From NCBI RefSeq assembly GCF_003012735.1, contig NZ_PXYI01000006.1, forward strand, positions 248,001 through 312,000: DNA of 64,000 nucleotides, given 5' to 3'. A program made the position numbers and the translations under genes. Shown here in pieces: positions 10,162-17,465 of this stretch (position 1 is the stretch's first letter; each line of letters begins with the position of its first letter). This DNA is from Allosphingosinicella deserti. Its GTDB lineage: Bacteria; Pseudomonadota; Alphaproteobacteria; Sphingomonadales; Sphingomonadaceae. The notes beneath the pieces were generated by a model. That model was given only the letters and a program-made list of their open reading frames with translations, searched no databases and was not told where the DNA came from.

Positions 10162-11660
10162 CGAACGGCTCGCCTCATCATGTTGCCGAGATAATCGGCA
10201 TGGGTTGGAAGGGGGGATGCCATGGCTCGGATGCTGTCGCGCATCTGACCCATCGCCGCTTCGATCCTGGCGATCGGAAGGGCGTCCGTCAGCGGATCGG
10301 CACGGTGCGGCAACACGCCCTGGCCGAACAGGACGCTGAGCCAGGAATCGCGCGCAAAGGTCTCCTCTTCCTGGAACGGCAGGCGCCCGCGTTCCCGAAA
10401 AAGGCGCAACGTGTGAGCGAGGCCGTCCGGAATCCGCATCGCGGCGGCATCCCGCCAGAATGGCTCGCGCCGATCGGAAGTCACGTAATGGAGCATCAGG
10501 AAGTCGCGTATCCGTTCCGCCTCGGCCGCGGATTGGCGATTGAATTCCGCCAGCTCGATCGGCGCGCACTCCCGGTCCGGCATCATTGCGACGATTCGAT
10601 CGATGGCACTGTGCGCAACGTGAAGGTTGGTCCATTCAAGTGGTTCCAGCGCCACGGCAGCTTCGCCGACTGCAACGCAGTTCCGCAGCCACGGATCGGG
10701 GCGGCGTCCAATCCGGATCGCGACGGCCGGCCCACGCGGCTCCGCGCCGCTGTGGACACGCAACGCGCGTTCGGCCTTGGAATCGCTGAGATGTGCGGAC
10801 GCGTAGACGAGTCCGTGCGACGTCCGCGCCGGCGACGCCGCCTGCCAGCGCCAGCCGCTCGACATCGCGACCACGCTGTCCATCACCGGCAGCGAGGCCG
10901 GCGCCGTACCCTCCGCAAGGATCACGCGGTCGCAGGGAAGGTAGCACGACCAGTCTTCGAACTTCGCATCCAGCGCGCTCCGGATGCGGGCAGCCGGGCC
11001 AGTGCAATCGACGAAGAGGTCTGCCGTCACAACCTGTCCGTCGTCGAGGCGGAGGCCGCCGACGAAGCCGTCCTCCCCGCGCACGTCGACCTGCGCGATT
11101 TTCGCCTGGTGTTCGCGTGCCCCCAGATGGACGGCGAAGGCACGCATCAAATCAAGATAGCGTGCCGGATTGAGTTGGAGTCCGTATTCGAAGCTCGCCA
11201 GGATCGATCCGGGTCCACCCTGCGGATGGACGAACCGCCCCATACGCGCGAGTTCCGCCGCAGGCGAGAAGGTGTCGAAGCTGGCGGTGCCGCCGGCTTG
11301 CCGGACCCGGTGCCAATACAGGTGAAAGGAGGTCGCGCCGAAGGGGCGGCCATGTTCCCCGTAAGTGTGGACGTAAGCCGGGCGGTTTCCCGCCCAGCCT
11401 TCGAATTGCGTGCCGACGCGATAGCCGCTCGCCGTTCGCGCAACCGCGTTCATTTCGGAAAGGCCGAGATCGCCGTGAAATGCCGCGATCGAGGGGAGGG
11501 TGCTGCCGATGCGCTCCGCCAGCGCGTCGGGTGCCGGTGCATCGGCGATCACTGTCACCCCGACGTTGGGCAGGTGCCGGCGTAGCGCCGCCGCGGCAGA
11601 CCAGCCAACGATGCCGCCGCCGGCAACCACCACGTCGCGGATGGGGCGCGAATCCGGCAC
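10158..11660 (-). CDS. Tryptophan-halogenase-like flavoprotein, paralogue 3, degenerate active site
   Basis: A 500-residue homologue that keeps the FAD-binding G-G-G-I-V-G-W but departs from the family at several conserved positions. The residue aligned with the catalytic lysine is Arg81 (S-G-Y-R). The G-V-G-E-A-T flavin-loop motif is replaced by E-R-I-G-S-T. W-x-W-x-I-P becomes G-W-R-W-Q-A-A. E-P-L-E-S-T becomes E-P-L-E-W-T, so Glu342 remains but the following Ser is Trp. The frame is fully open and of normal length, so this is not a decaying pseudogene. The likely start is GTG 11660, one base after the upstream stop (TGAgGTG). It may be a non-halogenating flavin monooxygenase, or a partner subunit for its paralogues; this is inference. 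Confidence 0.8.
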   Translation of the reverse strand: MPDSRPIRDVVVAGGGIVGWSAAAALRRHLPNVGVTVIADAPAPDALAERIGSTLPSIAAFHGDLGLSEMNAVARTASGYRVGTQFEGWAGNRPAYVHTYGEHGRPFGATSFHLYWHRVRQAGGTASFDTFSPAAELARMGRFVHPQGGPGSILASFEYGLQLNPARYLDLMRAFAVHLGAREHQAKIAQVDVRGEDGFVGGLRLDDGQVVTADLFVDCTGPAARIRSALDAKFEDWSCYLPCDRVILAEGTAPASLPVMDSVVAMSSGWRWQAASPARTSHGLVYASAHLSDSKAERALRVHSGAEPRGPAVAIRIGRRPDPWLRNCVAVGEAAVALEPLEWTNLHVAHSAIDRIVAMMPDRECAPIELAEFNRQSAAEAERIRDFLMLHYVTSDRREPFWRDAAAMRIPDGLAHTLRLFRERGRLPFQEEETFARDSWLSVLFGQGVLPHRADPLTDALPIARIEAAMGQMRDSIRAMASPLPTHADYLGNMMRRAVR

Positions 11661-11661
11661 C

Positions 11662-13179
11662 TCAAGCCGCCTCGGCCATTGCGCAATACGAACGAATGTA
11701 GGCGGCATGATCCGGCATGGCCTCGGCAGCCGCACGGATGCGGCTGCGAAGGGCCTCGGCGCGATCGGCCACCTCTCCGATCGGTAGCACGCCGGCGCGC
11801 GCATCATGGCCTTCGGGAAAGATATTCTGACCGATATAGACGGCAACCCAGCTTGCCTCCAGGAACACGCCCTCCCGATATTTGACGATGCGCCCCCGGC
11901 GCCGGAACAGATCGATCTTCTCGCTTAACGTGGACGGCAGATCCATCGTCCGGACATAGTCCCAGAACGGCGTGTCCGAGCGTGTGGTCGCATGATAATG
12001 GAGGATCAGGAAGTCCCGGATCCGATCATATTCTAGGTCGATCAGCCGGTTGAACTCGTCGCGATCCACCGGCGATATCCGTTTCTCCGGGAACAGCTCG
12101 ACAAGGTAGGTGATCGCCTGCTGAATAAGGTAGATGCTCGTCGATTCCAGCGGTTCGAGGAAGCCGCTCGCGAGCCCTACGGCGACGCAGTTGTGCGCCC
12201 AGCTGCGCTCGCGGCGCCCGGCCACGAAACGCAGCACGCGCGGATCGGCGATGGGCTCGCCCTCGACCGCATCGACCAGCGCATCGCGCGCCGCCTCGTC
12301 GCTGGTGAATGCGCTGGAATAGACATATCCATTGCCTGTGCGGTGCTGGAGCGGAATTCGCCAGCGCCAGCCCGAAGGCATCGCAATCGCGCTCGTATAG
12401 GGCGTGAGTGACGTCTCGGTGCGGCACGGCATCGCGACGGCGCTATCGGCAGGCAACCAGCGTGACCAATCCCGAAACGGCTCTCCCAGGGCCTTGCCGA
12501 GAAGCAGCGAAATGAACCCTGAGCAATCCACGAAGAGATCGCCCTCGATAACCTCGCCGCTTTCCATGGTGATCGACTCGATGTCACCGGATTCGCCGTT
12601 GCGATCGACACCGACCACCCGCCCTTCGGTGCGTCGCGCGCCCATGCTCTCGGCCAGGCGACGCAAGAAGGGCGCGAACAATGTGGCGTCGAACTGATAG
12701 GCATAGCCAAAGGTAGAGGCGATCGATTCGTGATCCTTCTCCGGGAGCTGGAAGCGATTCAAGCGCCCGGCCATCACGCCCATCGAATATTCGTCCAGGC
12801 TCCCGACGGGACGACCTGCCAGGCGCAGCCGCGTCCAATAGTGATGAAAGCCGATTTCCGACTGGCCGTCCCCGAAGGTGCCGAACGGGTGGATGTAGCT
12901 GTCGCCGATCGCGCCCCAGTTTTTGAACTCGATCCCGAGTTTGAAGGTGGCGCGCGTGCTCGACATGAACTCCGCTTCGCTAATTCCGAGTCGCTCATTG
13001 AAGGCGCGAATATGGGGAAGGGTCGCTTCGCCGACGCCGACGATCCCGATCGTTTCCGATTCGACGAGGTGCACGGTGCACCGGTGCGGCAGCAGCTTTG
13101 CCAGTGCGGCGGCAGTCATCCAGCCGGCGGTTCCCCCTCCGACGACGACCACTCGCACCGGCATCTGGTCCTGGGTCAA
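11662..13179 (-). CDS. Tryptophan-halogenase-like flavoenzyme, paralogue 4 (first gene of the operon)
   Basis: A 505-residue flavin-dependent halogenase family protein with an intact FAD motif (G-G-G-T-A-G-W, residues 14-20), G-V-G-E-A-T, Lys80 in R-A-T-F-K, G-W-R-W-R-I-P and Glu345 in E-P-L-E-S-T. I favour the TTG start at 13179 because GGAGGGGAG lies about nine bases upstream; ATG 13164 (M-P-V-R-V) is the alternative. It is the promoter-proximal gene of the six-gene leftward operon and diverges from the large TonB receptor with a 281-base gap. The inferred function matches paralogues 1 and 2: oxygen- and FADH2-dependent halogenation of an indole-like compound. Confidence 0.87.
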   Translation of the reverse strand: MTQDQMPVRVVVVGGGTAGWMTAAALAKLLPHRCTVHLVESETIGIVGVGEATLPHIRAFNERLGISEAEFMSSTRATFKLGIEFKNWGAIGDSYIHPFGTFGDGQSEIGFHHYWTRLRLAGRPVGSLDEYSMGVMAGRLNRFQLPEKDHESIASTFGYAYQFDATLFAPFLRRLAESMGARRTEGRVVGVDRNGESGDIESITMESGEVIEGDLFVDCSGFISLLLGKALGEPFRDWSRWLPADSAVAMPCRTETSLTPYTSAIAMPSGWRWRIPLQHRTGNGYVYSSAFTSDEAARDALVDAVEGEPIADPRVLRFVAGRRERSWAHNCVAVGLASGFLEPLESTSIYLIQQAITYLVELFPEKRISPVDRDEFNRLIDLEYDRIRDFLILHYHATTRSDTPFWDYVRTMDLPSTLSEKIDLFRRRGRIVKYREGVFLEASWVAVYIGQNIFPEGHDARAGVLPIGEVADRAEALRSRIRAAAEAMPDHAAYIRSYCAMAEAA

Positions 13180-13366
13180 CCCGCTTCGCTCCCCTCCAGC
13201 CTCCGTCCAGTCCGGCCGTTGATCGGACGCGCGGGGAGGCTCCTTCTAGTGCCGCCTCGCCTCTCCCTTTATCAAGGACTTTAGTAGCTTACCGTTTGCT
13301 GCTGTTGCAAACCTGTCACACTTTCGAGCTTTGTGCGACTCTCCGCCGGAAATGCGTCAGGCCCTC

Positions 13367-13396
13367 TTGTCGTGCGGCGCATCATCGGTTTATTCC
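13367..13396 (+). promoter_or_regulatory. Possible sigma70-type promoter for the TonB receptor
   Basis: TTGTCG and TATTCC are separated by 18 bases, which places the transcription start near 13403, just before the TAGCGCTA-type operator. This is a weak match to consensus, supported mainly by its position. Confidence 0.3.
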
Positions 13397-13426
13397 TGAA
13401 TCGAAAACAAAAAAAGGGCGCTAAAT

Positions 13427-13440
13427 TGTTAGCGCTATCA
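13427..13440. promoter_or_regulatory. Candidate LacI operator before the TonB receptor
   Basis: TGTTAGCGCTATCA is a 14-bp near-palindrome with the same TAGCGCTA core as the site at 1752. It sits 20 bases upstream of the receptor start codon, a place where a bound repressor would block transcription. It is also 248 bases from the halogenase operon start and could affect both directions. Confidence 0.65.
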
Positions 13441-13460
13441 TCTTGGGGAGGACTTTCCGA

Positions 13461-16400
13461 ATGAATGCATTCGCCGGTGAACCTGTGTCTGCGCCAGAGC
13501 GGGACTTGGGAGTATTTCTGCGTTCCGGCGCATCGGTGCTGGCGTTCTGCGCCTTTGCTGCGGCGGCTCCGGTTCTCGCGCAAACCGCTCCGTCGGGTCA
13601 GCCCAGCGATGCCGGCGCTGCGCTCGAAGGAACGGCCGGACGCACGCAGGGTGCCGACACCGGCGACACGCGTTCCGCCGAATCCGCCGATGCGGCGGCG
13701 CAGAGCGCACCCGCGGCGGATGACGCGATCGTCGTCACCGGCATCCGGCAGAGCCTTCAGAATGCACAGAATTTGAAGCGGAATGCCGACACGATCGTCG
13801 ACGCGATCACCGCAGAGGATATCGGCGCCCTCCCGGACCGCTCGGTCACCGAAGCATTGCAGCGCGTCCCGGGCGTTTCGATCAATCGCTTCGCCGGCAG
13901 CAACGATCCGGATCACTTCTCGGGCGAAGGCTCTGGGGTCGTCGTCCGCGGCCTGACCTACGTCCGATCCGAATTCAACGGTCGAGACACGTTCTCGCCG
14001 GGCGTCGGCGGTCAGGCGATCAACTTCCAGGACGTGCCGGCCGACATGCTCGGGTCCGTGGAGGTCTGGAAGAACACGACGGCCGAGATGATCGAGGGCG
14101 GCCTGTCCGGTACCGTCAACATGAACTTGCGCAAGCCGTTCGACAACAAGGGCTTCTTCGCCGGCTTCAGCGCCGAAGGTGTTCGCACCGACATGCGCAA
14201 GAAGTGGAGCCCGGTCTTCACGGGTGTTCTCAGCAATACGTGGGACACCAGCGCGGGGCGTTTCGGCATCCTTGGTGCGATCTCCTATTCGAAGCTGTTC
14301 TCGCGCGCAGATGGCGTTCGGGTCACCAACTACCAGACCCGGGACGGCCGATATGCGGTTCAGTCCAACGAGACGGACATCCTGGCGTGCCGCACGCCGC
14401 TGCCCGGCAACACCAACACCACCGGTTTCCCGTCGAATGTCGACGCCTATTTCGGGACGGGCGCGGCCGGTGCGGCTTTCCCCAACCCCGCTGCAACGGT
14501 GGGCAATCCGTGCGTCGGGGCCGCTTCGGGGCCCGCGGATGGCTTCGCCGATACTCTGTCGACCGCTTATGCTCCGATCGGCGGGCAATTCGTCACGCAG
14601 GAGTTCAATCGCACCCGCCGCGGCTTCGGTGCTTCTGCCCAGTGGGAAAGCAACGATCGTCGGGCGCTCGTCACCGGCCAGTTCCTGCGATCCCATGCAA
14701 CCCAGAAGTGGGGCGAGTATACGTTCGAGGCCGGAGGCGATCTCAACGAGTACAATACCTTCCCCGCCGGCTGCCTTCCCAACAACAACGGACCGATCCA
14801 GGGCGAGCCACCGAACCAGGCCCGCACCCCCCGTGCCGAGTGCGCGCTCAATTCGAGCGGGCAGATCGTTGGGGCCAGCGGCACCAGCTGGCAAAGCTAT
14901 CCCAATGGCCAGACATTCCCGAACTATACCTACAATGAGGACGGGGTGTTCGAGAGCGGCTACATCACTCTGCCGATCGGCGGGTGGCGCGGCGGCACCT
15001 GGGATCAGGTGCCTCAGGGCGGCATGCAGCACACGCTCAACCGGCGTCAGGTGGAAGACACCAACAAGGTCAATGACTTCGGCCTGAATGCGAAATTCAC
15101 CCCGAATGACCGCTGGTCGTTCAACGCCGACGCCCAATATGTCAGTGCCAAGCACGATAACATGGACTTCGGCATCCATGGCTCCATCTTTGCCGATCAG
15201 GAACTCGATCTTACCGGCGAGTATCCGCAGGTCACGCCGCACAAGCCGCTGACCCTCAGCCAGACCTGGGCTTCGCCGTCCGACGCCCTTCGCGGCGCGT
15301 CCGACGAGGAATACTTTACCAACCCGCGCTATACGTACTGGCGCTCGGCGATGGATCACATCGAGCAGAGCTCTGGTGAGGAATGGGCGTTCCGCGGCGA
15401 TGCGCAATATAATTTCGAGGAGGGCGAGTCCTTCTTGAAGCATGCCAAATTCGGCGCGCGCTACTCCGATCGCGATCAGAAGTTTCGCTACACGAGCTAC
15501 AACTGGGGCTCGCTCTCGGAGGTGTGGACCGGCAACGCCGTCCATATGAACGAAGTCGGTGGTGACAACGTCGTCCTGCACGATTGGGGGACGTTCTTCC
15601 GGGGCAAGGTCAATGCACCGCCACGCGGAAACTATTATTCAGGCGACCTGATCGACGGCTATGAAGACGCGATCGCCTTTACCGATCTGGTGCAGGACAA
15701 TGCGCGCGCAAACGGCGGCGGCGGTGCCGCCGACTGGGATCCTCTGGCCCGGCGACCCGGCGCGATTGCTGGCACGCCGTTTTTGCCGACCGACCTGCAG
15801 AGGGTTCGTGAAGAAAATCTGGCGGCCTATGCGATGCTGAGCTTCGGTCGCGAAGAGCCGATTTTCGGCAACGTCAGGCTCGACGGCAATATCGGCCTCC
15901 GGGTGGTGCGCACGAGCGGAGAATCGGAAGGTGCGGTCGGTGCGCCGACGGAGGATGATGTCGGGACCGACGACCCCTACGAGGTTCGCTGCGCCATCCA
16001 GCAGCCGCCGCCTGAAGCGCCGCCGGGTGCTCAGCCTTCACGCCCCAGCGGTCTCTGCAACCTTGGAGAGACGGGCTATACCGCCTTGCGCACCTTCGCG
16101 AATGGCGAATATGCCCAGACGGTCAACGGCAACAAATACACCTACTTCCTGCCCAGTCTCAATCTGAAGTTCGGCCTTTCCAGGAACCTGATCCTGCGGT
16201 TCGCTGCCGGCAGGAATCTGGCGCGACCGGGCACATGGGATCTGCGGACCCGGGCCGATTGGTCGGTTACCGGCACCTCGCTGGGGGCAACGACGGGCAA
16301 TCCGTTCCTCAAGCCGGCAATCTCCGACAATCTGGACGCGAGTGCGGAATGGTATTTCGGAGGCAGCGCCGTCGGGTCGCTGACGTTCAACCTGTTCGCG

Positions 16401-17021
16401 AAGAACATCCACAACTTCTTTTTCCAGAACGTCTTCGAAGAACAGTACACGTTCAATGGAATCACTCAGAACGTCATCGTTCGACGTCCTGACAATTATG
16501 AAAAGACGGGCAAGATCCGCGGTCTCGAGCTGTCTTACCAGCAGACATACGATTTCTTGCCAGGTCTGCTGAACGGGTTTGGATTGAGTGCCAACTATTC
16601 GTACATCCACAGCAAGGGTCTGGAGAATGCGCAGCTCTTCATCGGCTCACGGGCGCCGATCGGTACGGCCGGCAACCTGCCGCTGGAGCAACTGTCGAAG
16701 CACAATCTGAACATCCAGCCCTTCTATGAGAGGGGACCGTTCTCCTTGCGCCTCGCTTATACTTGGCGCTCCAAGTTCCTGTTGACCGCGTCGGATGTGA
16801 TCTTCCCTTATTATCCGATCTTCAACGACGCGTCCGGCCGGCTTGATGCGACGGTGTTTATTGATATCAGCAAAAACTTCAAGATCGGCGTTCAGGGCGT
16901 GAACCTGACGAACGAAGTGACGAAGACGCTGCAGCAGTTCACCGTTGGCGGCCTCAAAGGCCCAAGGTCCTACTTCATGGAGGATCGCCGCTTCCACTTC
17001 ATCCTTCGCGGCACCTTCTAA
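13461..17021 (+). CDS. TonB-dependent receptor, large carbohydrate-type (Xanth-Caul subfamily)
   Basis: A 1186-residue outer-membrane receptor. A signal peptide ends near residue 41 (V-L-A-Q). A TonB-box-like D-A-I-V-V-T-G precedes the plug domain (S-L-Q-N-A-Q-N-L-K-R, then I-G-A-L-P-D-R-S-V-T-E-A-L-Q-R-V-P-G-V). This is the hallmark of the TonB-Xanth-Caul subfamily used for oligosaccharide import. The 22-strand barrel ends with a terminal aromatic (I-L-R-G-T-F). ATG 13461 follows a GGGGAGGA ribosome site. A LacI-type palindrome overlaps its 5' region, a GH3 and GH43 are nearby, and a strong terminator follows. The substrate is therefore likely a xylo- or arabinoxylo-oligosaccharide. Confidence 0.9.
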   Translation: MNAFAGEPVSAPERDLGVFLRSGASVLAFCAFAAAAPVLAQTAPSGQPSDAGAALEGTAGRTQGADTGDTRSAESADAAAQSAPAADDAIVVTGIRQSLQNAQNLKRNADTIVDAITAEDIGALPDRSVTEALQRVPGVSINRFAGSNDPDHFSGEGSGVVVRGLTYVRSEFNGRDTFSPGVGGQAINFQDVPADMLGSVEVWKNTTAEMIEGGLSGTVNMNLRKPFDNKGFFAGFSAEGVRTDMRKKWSPVFTGVLSNTWDTSAGRFGILGAISYSKLFSRADGVRVTNYQTRDGRYAVQSNETDILACRTPLPGNTNTTGFPSNVDAYFGTGAAGAAFPNPAATVGNPCVGAASGPADGFADTLSTAYAPIGGQFVTQEFNRTRRGFGASAQWESNDRRALVTGQFLRSHATQKWGEYTFEAGGDLNEYNTFPAGCLPNNNGPIQGEPPNQARTPRAECALNSSGQIVGASGTSWQSYPNGQTFPNYTYNEDGVFESGYITLPIGGWRGGTWDQVPQGGMQHTLNRRQVEDTNKVNDFGLNAKFTPNDRWSFNADAQYVSAKHDNMDFGIHGSIFADQELDLTGEYPQVTPHKPLTLSQTWASPSDALRGASDEEYFTNPRYTYWRSAMDHIEQSSGEEWAFRGDAQYNFEEGESFLKHAKFGARYSDRDQKFRYTSYNWGSLSEVWTGNAVHMNEVGGDNVVLHDWGTFFRGKVNAPPRGNYYSGDLIDGYEDAIAFTDLVQDNARANGGGGAADWDPLARRPGAIAGTPFLPTDLQRVREENLAAYAMLSFGREEPIFGNVRLDGNIGLRVVRTSGESEGAVGAPTEDDVGTDDPYEVRCAIQQPPPEAPPGAQPSRPSGLCNLGETGYTALRTFANGEYAQTVNGNKYTYFLPSLNLKFGLSRNLILRFAAGRNLARPGTWDLRTRADWSVTGTSLGATTGNPFLKPAISDNLDASAEWYFGGSAVGSLTFNLFAKNIHNFFFQNVFEEQYTFNGITQNVIVRRPDNYEKTGKIRGLELSYQQTYDFLPGLLNGFGLSANYSYIHSKGLENAQLFIGSRAPIGTAGNLPLEQLSKHNLNIQPFYERGPFSLRLAYTWRSKFLLTASDVIFPYYPIFNDASGRLDATVFIDISKNFKIGVQGVNLTNEVTKTLQQFTVGGLKGPRSYFMEDRRFHFILRGTF

Positions 17022-17044
17022 GTCGACCGTTCCACGAAAGTTCA

Positions 17045-17076
17045 CCTCCCCTGCCTCGGCAGGGGAGGTTTTGTTT
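17045..17076. terminator. Intrinsic terminator after the TonB receptor
   Basis: A perfect 11-bp inverted repeat (CCTCCCCTGCC / GGCAGGGGAGG) with a two-base centre is followed by TTTTGTTT, 24 bases after the receptor stop. Confidence 0.85.
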
Positions 17077-17140
17077 GTGAGGCGCCCGACGTGTCCGTGG
17101 CGACAGCAATGCGGTTTCGCTGCGGCCGGCCCTCACGCGA

Positions 17141-17326
17141 TCAGGGCAACGCTGCTGCTTGCCTCTGCGAGGCGTGCTTGATGATCTCGACCTTGCCGAT
17201 CTTCTCTCGCAGCTATTCGGCGACCTCTTCGGCACGCCTCCGATCATCGGTGCGGAAACCGTGGACGTTACCGAGAATGTCCTCGCCGTGCACTTCGTAG
17301 AGGCCGGAGGGAAGCGTCCGATTCAT
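17141..17326 (-). pseudogene. Small reading frame interrupted by an in-frame amber codon
   Basis: Read leftward from ATG 17326 (with GAGGG about nine bases upstream), the frame encodes a 37-residue peptide: M-N-R-T-L-P-S-G-L-Y-E-V-H-G-E-D-I, then L-G-N-V-H-G-F-R-T. It then meets TAG at 17213-17215. The same frame continues at once with L-R-E-K-I-G-K-V-E-I-I-K-H-A-S-Q for 23 codons to TGA at 17141. The charged, helix-forming sequence on both sides of the amber codon reads as one ~60-residue domain, as if a CAG glutamine codon had become TAG. It could be a recent pseudogene, a real 37-residue protein, or chance. I do not recognise the family. It occupies the otherwise empty stretch between two receptor genes. 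Confidence 0.35.
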
Positions 17327-17465
17327 GTCTGGCCCTCGTTACGGGGCACTGGGCGGAGGCCCCTGCTGTCGGATCGTGTCGGGAGATTTTCGCTTTGTGT
17401 CGAAACGGTGCCGGCGCGGCGCCGGGTGCGGTGCGGCCGCCCGGAGGGCGACCGCACCGTCCGCG

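Noticed and set aside
13281-15581. 766-codon open frame antisense to the TonB receptor
   Set aside because: Shadow of the receptor gene; low-complexity composition and no family resemblance.
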